64,000 bases of DNA from Tubulanus polymorphus. Taxonomy: Eukaryota > Nemertea > Palaeonemertea > Tubulaniformes > Tubulanidae. The notes below the pieces were generated by a model. That model searched no databases, had not been told where the DNA came from, and was given only the letters and a program-made list of their open reading frames with translations. A program made the translations under genes and the position numbers. Position 1 is the stretch's first letter; each line of letters begins with the position of its first letter. Location of the stretch: positions 4,550,916 through 4,614,915 of the forward strand of contig NC_134032.1 in the NCBI RefSeq assembly GCF_964204645.1, read 5' to 3'. This document shows positions 32,522 to 41,593 of this stretch, piece after piece.

Positions 32522-33224
32522 CGCAGATAGCTCTGTGACTAGAAGATTCTAATAAAATAGACATAATAAGATTAAATTTTGTATCAGAGAGGGTCAGGGG
32601 GAAGCATTTAATAAATATCAAAATCTCTTTGTCCAGCACGCACGGGAACATGCCTAAATCGCACAGCAATTTAATCAAAGTGAAGACGCCAGGGATATTA
32701 AAGCTCAGGGCCTGATAATGCAAAAGAAGCGAGCAGCCGCTCAGGTAGATATTGCGCAAAATGCCGATGCGCTCCTTGGTCAGATAAAACATGCGATTGT
32801 ACATACAAGAGAAGTAGAGGAGATTGGCGCCATAGTCCTTGATGTGTAAATCGGCGAATTCTTTTTTTAGAAGCGCATGGGGATCAGAATGGTGGCACTG
32901 CAGAATGGCCCGGCAGCGGGCTTCTATGTTGTCGCGCTTGCCTGGCAAAGACATCAGGAGTTCCATGTATTTGGCGGTCTCAATTTCTTCTTCAAATTTC
33001 ATTTCATAAGTCGTGGTGGTGATGTTCCCCCCTCTGTGCCTATAATTGTTCCTGCGCGAAAACTGCTGATCGCGCTGACAATACGGGGAGGTATACATCG
33101 GTGGGTGGCCTAGCATAATTAGTTGCCTATCCAAAATCATGGCATCAGTGATCGAGTTCCCTTTGGCCTGCGTTTCAAAAAATTGATAAATCCCGATAGG
33201 GCTCTCAAAAATTTTATTCTCCAT
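32508..33224 (-). CDS. hypothetical protein, 238 residues
   Basis: The frame opens at an ATG at 33353, inside the divergent + gene, but ATG 33224 (MENKIF) is preferred because it leaves 10 nt to that gene's start. The protein is helical and Leu/Ile/Tyr-rich, with a Cys/His mix and no recognised motif. A hydrophobic stretch (LLLHYQALSFNIPGVFTLIKLL) is not convincing as a membrane span. Confidence 0.6.
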   Translation of the reverse strand: MENKIFESPIGIYQFFETQAKGNSITDAMILDRQLIMLGHPPMYTSPYCQRDQQFSRRNNYRHRGGNITTTTYEMKFEEEIETAKYMELLMSLPGKRDNIEARCRAILQCHHSDPHALLKKEFADLHIKDYGANLLYFSCMYNRMFYLTKERIGILRNIYLSGCSLLLHYQALSFNIPGVFTLIKLLCDLGMFPCVLDKEILIFIKCFPLTLSDTKFNLIMSILLESSSHRAICDGAC

Positions 33225-33234
33225 AGTGATCAAG

Positions 33235-34149
33235 ATGTCTACTTCTAAAGAAATCGCTACACAAATTTTGAAGAAGTGCCCAGTCCCTCTTACCCCCAAA
33301 ATAATCGATGAATATTCAAACAATGCCCAAATAAAAGATAAGGTCTTAGACATAGACCTGCGCAGCCTTTGCGCTCTTTACCCAGAGATCCGAACAGATG
33401 CGGTATGGTGCAAGTGGATGGATGATGTCCAAGAGTTCTTGCTTCCTGAATGCGCGCACATTGATTCAGAAACAGGCAATGTGACATTCGAGTCGACTAG
33501 GGCGATGGGCGACCTGTGCGCGAGCCTGCAGCGCTCCCTAGAGAAGTCAGCGACCTTTCAACCCATTTGCGCAGATGCCATTTCCCACAATTCGGCGCAT
33601 GAAAACGCCTGCCTAAGCGAGTTGCTCGCAGAACCCGAGGGCGAAACACCCGCCAAGCTCGCAGCCGGCCTCCATCAACTGGATGGGCATCTCATGGGCC
33701 TGACCACGGAGCTGCTTTCCCATAGCGCCGACAAAACGCAGGCAGCACTCCCCGCTCTGCCGCTTCCACTGGCGCCCTCGCCCCCGACCTCTCAGGCCGC
33801 CTCTAAAGAAACCCCTGCGGCGCCCCCATTTGGAGTCTTTGCCTTTTCGCGCGGCGATGCTTCAGAGTATTCTCCCTTTTTGCTGGCCATGGTCAAGGTG
33901 ATCGGCGCGCGCTGCCGGGCCTCTGTTCTCGACAACAGCATAAGCAAATCGAGCGCCAATGTCTTCTTGAGCATGCTGATGTCATATGCAGAAATCGAAA
34001 TCAGCGACGGCACCAACGCCGATATCAATGATACTTACAACCTCTTTGCGCCCGAAGAAGAGGCCCCCGACGCCAGCCTAAGCATGAAGACAACAAAGGG
34101 GTCTGCACCATCACCAAGGGCCCAAAGCGCCCCAAGCCCCCAGTGCTAG
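33235..34149 (+). CDS. hypothetical protein, 304 residues
   Basis: The ATG at 33235 (MSTSKE) is used; the frame opens at a GTG 9 nt earlier. A folded-looking N-terminal half (residues 1-130) is followed by an Ala/Pro/Ser-rich linker, a second helical block near 200-250 and a Ser/Pro tail. No family is recognised. It ends 11 nt before the next gene with no T-run, so the two are probably bicistronic. Confidence 0.6.
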   Translation: MSTSKEIATQILKKCPVPLTPKIIDEYSNNAQIKDKVLDIDLRSLCALYPEIRTDAVWCKWMDDVQEFLLPECAHIDSETGNVTFESTRAMGDLCASLQRSLEKSATFQPICADAISHNSAHENACLSELLAEPEGETPAKLAAGLHQLDGHLMGLTTELLSHSADKTQAALPALPLPLAPSPPTSQAASKETPAAPPFGVFAFSRGDASEYSPFLLAMVKVIGARCRASVLDNSISKSSANVFLSMLMSYAEIEISDGTNADINDTYNLFAPEEEAPDASLSMKTTKGSAPSPRAQSAPSPQC

Positions 34150-34160
34150 TCAAGACAGGG

Positions 34161-35942
34161 ATGTCGTTAGAAAAGGAGACCCTGGCTACTCTTAGGGCCG
34201 TGGCCATTAAGACGCGTCGCACTAGCCCTATGATGATACAATACTTTGGCGAATATAGCGCAGATGAGGAAGTCCCTGCTGCGCTTTTAAAGGGCGACTA
34301 TGAAGTCTTAAAGATAGAACAGGGATGTAGCATGGCCCTGCCCATGTATTTGCCCCCTGTGCTCGTGGCCGGGCGGCTGCCCACTTTGGGCGATTATCAG
34401 CGGGGGCAGATCATTCAAGAGATCCTGTCCGAGGCAGTGCGTCTGCTCGAGACCTTTGTAGATAACGCCATTTCGAATGTGGTGGTAATTGCGCGGCTTC
34501 CTCAGGCGCTGAGCATGATCTGCAGCGAAATGTACACAAAGGTGGAAGCAGAGATGAGGGGGCGCGAGCAGTCTCCTTATTTGCAATCAATCCTCAGCGA
34601 CTATTATCGCACTGTGTCTGCTTTGTCATTGCGCCGAATTCGCGCTGTGTTTGCCTCGTGTGCTGCCTTAAGTATAGAAAACACGGAAATGGCCCTTACG
34701 ATGAAGATCTCTTATGAGTGGCTGTGCGGTACGGCGGTCGGGCTGGTCTTTAGTAAGAAATCTTACCAAAGGGAAATGGGCGTGCAGCCTCATGAGCTCA
34801 TCACAGAGCGCGACTTAGGCGAGTTTATGGCTTTCTTGGGGCTGTATACAAAAGAGGAAGCCAGGCGCCGCTCTATCTTTGAGTGTAATCACCTGATGCC
34901 GTCGCACAAAAGCAGCTGTTCGATGCTCACTTATACCAAGGCCCTAGAAGAGTGGGCAGCGCGCTCTGTGTGCAGCCGCTTTGGAGACCAATACCTGGAA
35001 AGGGCGATCAAGAATGTCGGCGACCCCGAAAAGCGCCTTTTGGCCATTAAGTGTTATAATGAGATTATGCACTTAGTGTCAGGCGACGCCACCAGCCGCA
35101 TTATCTCTTCTGATCGCGTAATCAATGAAATGCGCCATCTGCCCATCGACGTCACAAATCGCACAGAGATCAATGCATTTATCATCGTCTTGCAAAAAAT
35201 AAAAGAAGACATCGCGATGAAGACTACAAAACTGGTGGGCTGCCAGGATCATAGAAGCATGGATTTGCATATGCAAGAGATGTCCTCAATGATATTAAGC
35301 ACCATTAACAAGGCCTGCACCGAAGAAATGCCAAATTACTTCTTTGAGTCAGCCTCGACATTTGAGTTCTTTTTGCGCTTTGTGCTGGAGCGCAGCGATC
35401 CCTTTAAGGCGCGCGCGGGCCAGAGCTCCCAAAAGTCATTTGCGGTGTTTATGTCAGCGCTGGTGCAAAAAGAGCTCATGGCTATGATAATGCATGCCTT
35501 TTTGCCGCACAAACATTCTACAAAGATTACGCACATGCTCACAAAGATCATATTGCTGAGCTATCTGTCAGAGGAGCCCACCTCGCTGGTAGAATACATA
35601 GAAGCAGGAATCTACAAATACGTGATTACGCATAGCACCTCGTTGCGCGCCTTTTTGCCCCCCTCTGCCCAAGAAAAAGAAAAAGAGAAGAGGGCGGCTA
35701 CCGAGGGGCATGGCCTTCAGCAGCGCGTTGAGGACGATTCCATGCGCATTTCGGCGTTTGTAGAGGAGCTCGTGGGGCATACGCTGCTGCTCGAAGATGA
35801 AATCCAAAACACAAATGCTATGAACCACCTGCTCAATCGCGTCAAGGCGGGCGGCTACACTCATGCCCCCAAAGAATCTGCGCAGGGCCCTGCCCAAACT
35901 GAGCCCTCGCCAGCGCAGCAGAGTCCGCATGGGGGCCTGTGA
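34161..35942 (+). CDS. hypothetical large helical protein, 593 residues
   Basis: The ATG at 34161 (MSLEKE) is used; the frame opens with a GTG at 34143. The protein is helical throughout, rich in Met, Leu and Glu, with scattered Cys (SCSML, VCSRF) and a charged linker EKEKEKR before a C-terminal helix and a disordered Pro/Gln tail. There is no P-loop, zinc pattern or polymerase motif. By size it could be a core structural or replication protein. T11 lies 61 nt downstream. Confidence 0.65.
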   Translation: MSLEKETLATLRAVAIKTRRTSPMMIQYFGEYSADEEVPAALLKGDYEVLKIEQGCSMALPMYLPPVLVAGRLPTLGDYQRGQIIQEILSEAVRLLETFVDNAISNVVVIARLPQALSMICSEMYTKVEAEMRGREQSPYLQSILSDYYRTVSALSLRRIRAVFASCAALSIENTEMALTMKISYEWLCGTAVGLVFSKKSYQREMGVQPHELITERDLGEFMAFLGLYTKEEARRRSIFECNHLMPSHKSSCSMLTYTKALEEWAARSVCSRFGDQYLERAIKNVGDPEKRLLAIKCYNEIMHLVSGDATSRIISSDRVINEMRHLPIDVTNRTEINAFIIVLQKIKEDIAMKTTKLVGCQDHRSMDLHMQEMSSMILSTINKACTEEMPNYFFESASTFEFFLRFVLERSDPFKARAGQSSQKSFAVFMSALVQKELMAMIMHAFLPHKHSTKITHMLTKIILLSYLSEEPTSLVEYIEAGIYKYVITHSTSLRAFLPPSAQEKEKEKRAATEGHGLQQRVEDDSMRISAFVEELVGHTLLLEDEIQNTNAMNHLLNRVKAGGYTHAPKESAQGPAQTEPSPAQQSPHGGL

Positions 35943-36003
35943 TTTGCGCGCAAAGGCAAAAAAAAAATAATCTAAAAGCGCGCAAAGGCGCCTAGTACAG
36001 ATC

Positions 36004-36014
36004 TTTTTTTTTTT
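36004..36014 (+). terminator. poly-T signal (convergent pair, + side)
   Basis: T11, 61 nt past the stop of the 593-residue gene. An A10 run at 35958-35967 lies in between on the same strand. Confidence 0.6.
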
Positions 36015-36020
36015 GCCGAC

Positions 36021-36027
36021 AAAAAAA
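36021..36027 (-). terminator. poly-T signal (convergent pair, - side)
   Basis: T7 on the coding strand, 11 nt past the stop of the exonuclease C-terminal frame. Confidence 0.55.
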
Positions 36028-36038
36028 GGAGGGGGCCC

Positions 36039-36410
36039 TTATGCCGGCGCCTGAGGACGCGCGGCCATGCGGGCTCGCATCTCTTGGCCGCCCGCTAAGA
36101 CCTCAGTCAGCGCAGTGTGCAGGCGCCTTTTAAGCAAGGGGTTGCTTTTGTATTGGTAGCAAATGCCATTCGAGATGAGGCCCCTGACGGTCAGGTTGGC
36201 CTCAGGAGGGGCAGAGTCTGTATCAGTTCGATTGGGGCCGGTGCCGACCTCTTTGCCTAAAAAGGCCTTTTGCGCCTTTCTAATGTAGTCGCGCCCGCAC
36301 TCGGTCAAATACAGGACTGGCTCGCCGATTAGTTTGAAGCCCTTGTGCATGTGGGTGAACTGCTCGGAGTTTGTCGCTAGATAAAAAATCAGAGTAAAAA
36401 TACATGACAA
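36039..36410 (-). CDS. exonuclease, C-terminal frame after a break
   Basis: This frame continues the exonuclease beyond about 36390. It has no good ATG at the front (it opens with a TTG; the first ATG is 36350) and begins with aromatic/hydrophobic sequence matching the end of the upstream frame's helix. It then has a basic region (CGRDYIRKAQKAF) and a Pro/Ala tail. Its independent translation is unlikely. The shift is +1/-2 relative to the N-terminal frame and lies near T5/T6 runs of the coding strand (36396-36400 and 36383-36388 on +). Confidence 0.55.
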   Translation of the reverse strand: MSCIFTLIFYLATNSEQFTHMHKGFKLIGEPVLYLTECGRDYIRKAQKAFLGKEVGTGPNRTDTDSAPPEANLTVRGLISNGICYQYKSNPLLKRRLHTALTEVLAGGQEMRARMAARPQAPA

Positions 36411-36972
36411 ATTCGGCGATGATTTTGCTGGGGCTGTTTAGGTTTTTGTATGTCTCCACAGAGCGCGAGAGGTAGACGACATGGAGCTCCTGATAGAAAC
36501 AATAGGAAAACTTAATGAACATCATAGAAAACTCCATTTGGCAGATATAGGCAAATGGGATGCGCCTAGGCGAGCTGGACAGGGGGCGCATGGGGGTTTT
36601 GTATTCGACCATGACCATGTTTCGATTATAATCAATGCAGACGCCATCGGGCGAAAAATGCACATGGTCCCCGCCTTTGTAAATGCCCACTTCATGGAGC
36701 CTTGTGCAGAGGATGCGCTCGGCGATTTCTTGGTGCAGGGGCTCGAACACAGTGCCATGGGACATTGGATAGTTGGAGCGCGGCGCTGGCCAGCTTTGGC
36801 CCGCAATGCGTTTTATCATGTCTTCTTTAGTGTATGTGCGATGCTTGTTTAGGAGGGCGGCTGATGTAGAGGCTCCAATTGAAAACTTGCGCAGGTTGTG
36901 CCACTCGGCGGATCTCTGCTCACACGTCAAAAATTTATTACATAGATAGGCCTCTGCTTGTTTAGCATTCAT
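36280..36972 (-). CDS. YqaJ/lambda-type exonuclease, N-terminal frame, 230 residues as read
   Basis: The ATG at 36972 shares a CATG with the divergent + gene. RSAEWHNLRKFSIGAS (about 20-35) is the typical opening of YqaJ/alkaline exonucleases. Catalytic pattern: Gly73-x-x-x-Glu77 (HGTVFE), Asp109 in SPDG, Glu123-x-Lys125 in VEYK, and Gln145 (CQME). These 5'-3' exonucleases act with recombinases or in end processing; D345L of African swine fever virus is in this family. Residues up to about 195 belong to the domain. The last 35 residues as read in this frame look like out-of-frame sequence, because the real continuation is in the overlapping frame. Confidence 0.7.
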   Translation of the reverse strand: MNAKQAEAYLCNKFLTCEQRSAEWHNLRKFSIGASTSAALLNKHRTYTKEDMIKRIAGQSWPAPRSNYPMSHGTVFEPLHQEIAERILCTRLHEVGIYKGGDHVHFSPDGVCIDYNRNMVMVEYKTPMRPLSSSPRRIPFAYICQMEFSMMFIKFSYCFYQELHVVYLSRSVETYKNLNSPSKIIAEFVMYFYSDFLSSDKLRAVHPHAQGLQTNRRASPVFDRVRARLH

Positions 36973-37714
36973 GATGTATCAGTACAGGTACTCAGTGGAG
37001 GTCCATCTAGCTGCTTATATGGTGCCGCTGTCCTCGATAGGGCATACAGTGATAGAGGGAATCATGCAGCAGATCGACGATAATATGGAGTTGTTGGAAT
37101 CTACGGGCGTGCTCGATCAGGGCGCTATTCACGATCCTGTGAAATTTGATATTTTTATCAGCTTCACAATGCTACAATTCGCTATAAAACATTTACTCAC
37201 TTTTGGGGGCACTATCCCTATGCCCTACGATGACATGATAGCAGTAGCCGTGGGGAACGTGCAGAACTCCTGCGATGGAAAGGGGACTCCGCCCCTAATA
37301 CTTTTATATCTAAAAATGATGTGCAATCTCAAAGCAAGGCTAGGGCGCCACCACCTGCGCTTTTCTTTCAACAACTGGCACAGGCCAGGGACAGACTATC
37401 TCGCCGAATATAAAGAGATGCCTGCGCTGATCGCGCTCATTTTGAAGTCCCAATTAGTTTGCAACATCGTCCTATTATATTCGCCAGCCCAAGGGAGAAT
37501 TGCACTGGATCTGCTGTCTAATGAGGAAATGTACATCAATGAAGCTATGCGGGGCATCGCCATCTTTTTGTTACATCAGAATATAGAAGCTGGGCGATTT
37601 CCGCAGAGGCTGCAGGAGGCTTCTTTGGCTAATGTGAAGCACTGGCCGCGGCACCTCATAAATGAAAAATGGGCCTATCTTCAAGGGGTCTTTCACATCA
37701 TGCCCTTTGCGTAA
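36971..37714 (+). CDS. hypothetical helical protein, 247 residues
   Basis: The ATG at 36971 lies in the CATG shared with the exonuclease (the next codon is also ATG). The protein is helical and rich in Leu, Met and His, with no recognised motif. It is convergent with the zinc-finger gene: its T8 (37763-37770) lies beyond that gene's own A-run (37745-37753), so the two transcripts overlap at their 3' ends. Confidence 0.65.
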   Translation: MMYQYRYSVEVHLAAYMVPLSSIGHTVIEGIMQQIDDNMELLESTGVLDQGAIHDPVKFDIFISFTMLQFAIKHLLTFGGTIPMPYDDMIAVAVGNVQNSCDGKGTPPLILLYLKMMCNLKARLGRHHLRFSFNNWHRPGTDYLAEYKEMPALIALILKSQLVCNIVLLYSPAQGRIALDLLSNEEMYINEAMRGIAIFLLHQNIEAGRFPQRLQEASLANVKHWPRHLINEKWAYLQGVFHIMPFA

Positions 37715-37744
37715 ATTGCTCTTTATGCCCAGCGCCGCGCAAAG

Positions 37745-37753
37745 AAAAAAAAA
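37745..37753 (-). terminator. poly-T signal of the zinc-finger gene
   Basis: T9 on the coding strand, 21 nt past the stop of the 702-residue gene. Interleaved with the opposing signal. Confidence 0.6.
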
Positions 37754-37762
37754 CATACTATC

Positions 37763-37770
37763 TTTTTTTT
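37763..37770 (+). terminator. poly-T signal of the 247-residue gene
   Basis: T8, 48 nt past the stop, positioned beyond the opposing gene's run, so the convergent messages overlap. Confidence 0.6.
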
Positions 37771-37774
37771 GCAC

Positions 37775-39883
37775 TCAGAGCTCGCCCTCAGAGTCGTCGC
37801 CATACTCTCCTGCCGTATCGTCTATATGCTCGGCCTCGGCGGCAGGATCGCTTTCTCTTTCTAGGTCCGGTGCGCCCATTTCTGAGTTGCCGCTCTCCAT
37901 GTCATCTTCGATTATGTCGAGGGCGCTGTCATCCTCCTCTGTTTGCTTGAAAAAGTCATTAGAGTCTGTCAGCTTAATCTCTGTGATGTGAAAGTACTCG
38001 ACATGATTCAGCAACGTATGCCTAATGGCGCCTGAGTCAGGGCTGCTAAGGCGCAGAGAGGCCGCGATCTTTACTAAATCTAGCAGCGCATCGATCATGG
38101 AGGTCGCGCAGTTTTCGTGAAGCATGCCCGGATTGATGCTGCTCCCGTCGCAGATTCTATCCATAAATGCTTTGGTTACTTTGTATTTCTCAAAGAGCGC
38201 GCCGGGCACCTGATATTTATAGATGATCGTGCGGATGAAAATAGCAATCTTTTGGCAAATGCGAATGGCAGCCGCTGGCTTTTTCTTATAGTTTTGGAAG
38301 TATTCTGGATTCATATAAATGTTGCAGAATTTCAGGAAGTGGCTGTTGCTGGGCTTGATCTTCATCGGCTCATACAATGTATTTGTCTCTTTGCTCTTGA
38401 TGGCAGGGATGACATTGTCAATCTGGTGATAGAACACCTGCACAGTCAGATTGTTTTTTTTCATTTCGGTGTGCGCCTCCTGAAAGGACTTATGTAGAGA
38501 AAAGCCGCACTGCTCGCACTCGTCGCCCACAAAGCGATGCTGCAGGCCGCTGATACAGAAGTTCTTATTAATTTCGATGTATTCCCAGACCCTTTGATAT
38601 GTCTCCTCATCGATGCCCTGCGCCTCAGCGGTCGCGCGCGGCTTGTGGCACTGCATGCATTGGCCCTCATAAAAAATGTGCACATGACCATCAGGGTCTA
38701 TTATGGGCTTGAGCTGCTGAAACTCAGGGGTGTCTGTATCATGGAGGTTAAAGGGCAAAATATTAATGGCCAGGTAGTTCATCATGGCGCAAATGGGGGT
38801 CCTGCGCGAAATCTTTTCATACTTGCTGTCAAAGGCCGCGGGCTTCTGCTTTGAGACCATAGACAAAATGTGCAGCAGGTAGTTTAGGTAGCGCTTGGCG
38901 TGGCGCTGCTCAGGGAGGATTTCTTGCTCAATGATGGCCAGGGTCTCTCTGATCACATCGGCCTCTGTGCCAAGGAGGTCCACGATAAATTCTTCTTTGG
39001 CGATGCGGGAGTAGATCTCTTTAATGGCGCCGGGCATGTCCTCAGACTCGATTTTCAGAAAGCGCAGGCCGTTCTCCATGTTATAGTAGCAATGAAAGTA
39101 GACAAGCAGGGCCATCGAATATTTCATAATGTGGCGCACAATCGTAGAATAAAAGGCTGCCTGCGACGGGATTACGACCATCCAGCGCGACAGCACTAAG
39201 TCGATTATAGGTTCTCGCGCCATCGTGTGTATTGTCATGCCTTTAAAGATCGCTTCATTGATGAGCATCACCAAATAGGTCAGGGGCAAGTGAATCCGCG
39301 CGCGCATTTTTTCGAGATTGTCGTAGCCCTCGTAGTTAATAATGAGAGTGTTTAGAATGGTGCCCTCTTTATTTGGCGGAGAAACATCAAAGAGCGCATC
39401 ACAATGTAAGCACCGCAGCTGCGTGTCCTTATCGGATATCAGAATGTATTGAAACTCATCGTAAAATGTTTCGGGCCCATAGCCGGGCGGCTTGTCTGAC
39501 AGCTCAATAAGGGCGGCCGTGTGCGCGCAGCCGATGCTCTCTTTGCAAACAGTGCAGTAGCTATCGCCCTCCTTAGCGATAATGAGGCCAGGCGGCACCG
39601 ACGAAAATAGGGCATGCTGCGAAATGATCTCTTCGACGATTTTAAAATGGGGGCAGCGCTCGGATGCAATAGATTCCTGCGTCATTTCCGCCGAGGCGGT
39701 CTCAAGGCAGGGGCTTTCCATCTCTTGTACTAAATCAGCTAAAGATAAATTTCTGTGCATGTAGACTTCTTCTTTAATGCTATTTGCGTTTCGGATCTGC
39801 TCTTCTGGAAAGGCCAATTTGGCATTTTGGTGTTTGTAGACATTGGATATTCGCGCGCGGGACTTAGGTTTTAAGTCTGCCAT
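37775..39883 (-). CDS. multi-zinc-finger protein, possible transcription factor, 702 residues
   Basis: The ATG at 39883 is used. Several Cys/His pairs are spread along the chain: CTVC...CAH near residues 109-120, CLHC near 158-161, CMQC near 411-414, and CISGLQH...CEQC near 445-463. Basic KYxVxKAFMDR-like helices follow and a highly acidic tail (about 645-702) ends the protein. Large proteins with paired CxxC ribbons and an acidic end occur among NCLDV early or intermediate transcription factors (for example large-subunit VETF relatives), so a role in promoter recognition is plausible, but specific homology is not proven. No ATPase motif is present. Confidence 0.6.
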   Translation of the reverse strand: MADLKPKSRARISNVYKHQNAKLAFPEEQIRNANSIKEEVYMHRNLSLADLVQEMESPCLETASAEMTQESIASERCPHFKIVEEIISQHALFSSVPPGLIIAKEGDSYCTVCKESIGCAHTAALIELSDKPPGYGPETFYDEFQYILISDKDTQLRCLHCDALFDVSPPNKEGTILNTLIINYEGYDNLEKMRARIHLPLTYLVMLINEAIFKGMTIHTMAREPIIDLVLSRWMVVIPSQAAFYSTIVRHIMKYSMALLVYFHCYYNMENGLRFLKIESEDMPGAIKEIYSRIAKEEFIVDLLGTEADVIRETLAIIEQEILPEQRHAKRYLNYLLHILSMVSKQKPAAFDSKYEKISRRTPICAMMNYLAINILPFNLHDTDTPEFQQLKPIIDPDGHVHIFYEGQCMQCHKPRATAEAQGIDEETYQRVWEYIEINKNFCISGLQHRFVGDECEQCGFSLHKSFQEAHTEMKKNNLTVQVFYHQIDNVIPAIKSKETNTLYEPMKIKPSNSHFLKFCNIYMNPEYFQNYKKKPAAAIRICQKIAIFIRTIIYKYQVPGALFEKYKVTKAFMDRICDGSSINPGMLHENCATSMIDALLDLVKIAASLRLSSPDSGAIRHTLLNHVEYFHITEIKLTDSNDFFKQTEEDDSALDIIEDDMESGNSEMGAPDLERESDPAAEAEHIDDTAGEYGDDSEGEL

Positions 39884-39932
39884 GTTTTTCTTTTATTTAG
39901 TAGGGCCACTGTAACAAAGGGCAGAATCTAAA

Positions 39933-40361
39933 ATGTCGCAGCACCACATCATTCATCCTTATGGGACGGCGCAGTTCACTATGGAGGGCGCCGAGTACCA
40001 CCGAAGGCTGAAGAAAATCAACGCTTTTTGCAATGTCCTCACGACACTAGTACCGCAAACGCCCAACTCAGTGTATATAATGACTAAAACAAGCAAAGCG
40101 GTTCGGGAGCTCCCTGACAACTCTAAGGTCTCGATGTATCAGGATATCTTGGGGTCTCCCGAATTTAATCATATTCGATGGCAGCCCCTTAAGACCAAGA
40201 TGGATTCAGACTTTGTGCTACTTCAGGCCATCTCACTCTTAAACCGCATGGGCTATGGAGACATAATGGCACATTTTACTCATCCATCGCAGCTCAATCC
40301 TTTTGAGAGTATGAACAGGGCCATTGCCACTCAAGGATTATTTCAAATTTTATCCCAATAG
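39933..40361 (+). CDS. hypothetical protein, 142 residues
   Basis: The ATG at 39933 lies 49 nt from the divergent zinc-finger gene's start. The protein is small, mixed alpha/beta and basic at the N terminus (His-rich, HHIIHPYG). No motif is recognised. The stop is followed by the next ATG after 2 nt, and a T-run comes only after that gene, indicating a bicistronic message with the Q/P-rich protein. Confidence 0.6.
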   Translation: MSQHHIIHPYGTAQFTMEGAEYHRRLKKINAFCNVLTTLVPQTPNSVYIMTKTSKAVRELPDNSKVSMYQDILGSPEFNHIRWQPLKTKMDSDFVLLQAISLLNRMGYGDIMAHFTHPSQLNPFESMNRAIATQGLFQILSQ

Positions 40362-40363
40362 AG

Positions 40364-41311
40364 ATGAATGTCTATCAAGCAAAGGCTGGCCAGTTGGTCG
40401 GGGCTATGGGGGGCGATCGTAGCATTAATGATCATCATGACTCTAAGGACATCCCCACTCATGTGGAAATGTACCATAACCCCAATGCCCACTTTTTGTA
40501 TGATACGTCTGACTTAAAAAAAATGGGCATCTTTATCTCGCAAAATCGCAAAACGCACCCAGAGCAGAAAGAGCTCCTGCGCGAAACGCCGCAAGAAGAA
40601 ACGATGCAGCAGTGCTCTACTGGCCATTTTCAGCGCCAGACGGATGGGCCAATTGGCATAGAGGGCAGTATGATTAAAGATGAGCAGCTCTTGCCTACCA
40701 TCGTGCCCTATGAAGGCATGCCCACTAGCCTGCCCACCATGAATGCATATTATAAACAAATCCCTCAGCAGCTCAGTAGCCACCCCTATTTTCAGTTTTC
40801 CGCCGGCGACGCCAACTCTGCTTCCAATGCGCGGTGGGAAAGGCAGCCCCCCAATGCCCCAGGGGTCCATCCGAGCGCGCCTGCCATGGCCCATGAAAAC
40901 TATCTCACGAACCCCGGCCTGACGCCTCATTTTGGCGACTACAAAACGCAGAGCTCGAACCCGCATGCGCCTGAGCGCCCAATGGGCCTGCACGGCATAG
41001 ACACTCAGCAGGCACAAAACAATCCTTCGCTAGTTGTTCCAATGCAGCAGGCGCATGCGCCACTTATTCGCTCCTCTAATCAATACCCGACTCGAGATGC
41101 CTCTACTATCGACCATCGTCAGGGGGTGCATGGGCCCCTGCGCGCAATGGGTATAGAGCACCCTCTGCCTCAGGTCGGAGGGATGGTGCCCATGTCATAT
41201 GCGCGTGACACAGCCGAAACCCAAGGGCAGCGCCTGCCTCAGTTGTCTCATGCGCTTCCACATATTCCTGCTTCTTGCTTATTTAGCCGAGATATGATGA
41301 CCATTTATTAA
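40364..41311 (+). CDS. Gln/Pro/Met-rich low-complexity protein, 315 residues
   Basis: The ATG at 40364 is used. The whole chain is poor in aliphatic hydrophobics and rich in Gln, Pro, Met, His, Asn and Ser, with no folded-domain pattern. It is the first of four such proteins between 40 and 51 kb. It has the character of a prion-like, condensate-prone sequence. Function unknown. Confidence 0.6.
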   Translation: MNVYQAKAGQLVGAMGGDRSINDHHDSKDIPTHVEMYHNPNAHFLYDTSDLKKMGIFISQNRKTHPEQKELLRETPQEETMQQCSTGHFQRQTDGPIGIEGSMIKDEQLLPTIVPYEGMPTSLPTMNAYYKQIPQQLSSHPYFQFSAGDANSASNARWERQPPNAPGVHPSAPAMAHENYLTNPGLTPHFGDYKTQSSNPHAPERPMGLHGIDTQQAQNNPSLVVPMQQAHAPLIRSSNQYPTRDASTIDHRQGVHGPLRAMGIEHPLPQVGGMVPMSYARDTAETQGQRLPQLSHALPHIPASCLFSRDMMTIY

Positions 41312-41335
41312 GGCCAGCCTGCAGACATGTCCTTC

Positions 41336-41346
41336 TTTTTTTTTTT
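41336..41346 (+). terminator. poly-T transcript-end signal
   Basis: T11, 24 nt past the stop of the 315-residue gene. Confidence 0.65.
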
Positions 41347-41541
41347 GCCCATGTGCCCAGATCAGCAAAAGAGGTGTTTGCGAGCGCGCATGTCGCACTG
41401 ATTCGCAAAGGGGGTGTTTAAGGTTTTTTGATTCAAGGCATTTCTGCGCTTTGCGAGGCAGGGGCCTTTTATCCCCTTTTTTTTCCCCTTTGGGCGCCGA
41501 TAAAAAAAAGGGGTGGGGAGAAGGCGCTGCCCCATGGCGAG

Positions 41542-41549
41542 AAAAAAAA
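41542..41549 (-). terminator. poly-T transcript-end signal
   Basis: T8 on the coding strand, 44 nt past the stop of the 382-residue gene. A second A8 (41502-41509) and an opposing T8 (41477-41484) lie just beyond, giving a cluster of signals in a 280-nt gap. Confidence 0.55.
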
Positions 41550-41593
41550 GGATCTATGGGGGCACATGCCTCCCTGTCTGCGCGATTAATCGC

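Noticed and set aside
33225-33353. N-terminal extension of the 238-residue gene to the ATG at 33353
   Set aside because: It would overlap 119 nt of the divergent + gene. The ATG at 33224 gives a clean 10-nt divergent gap, in keeping with the other pairs.
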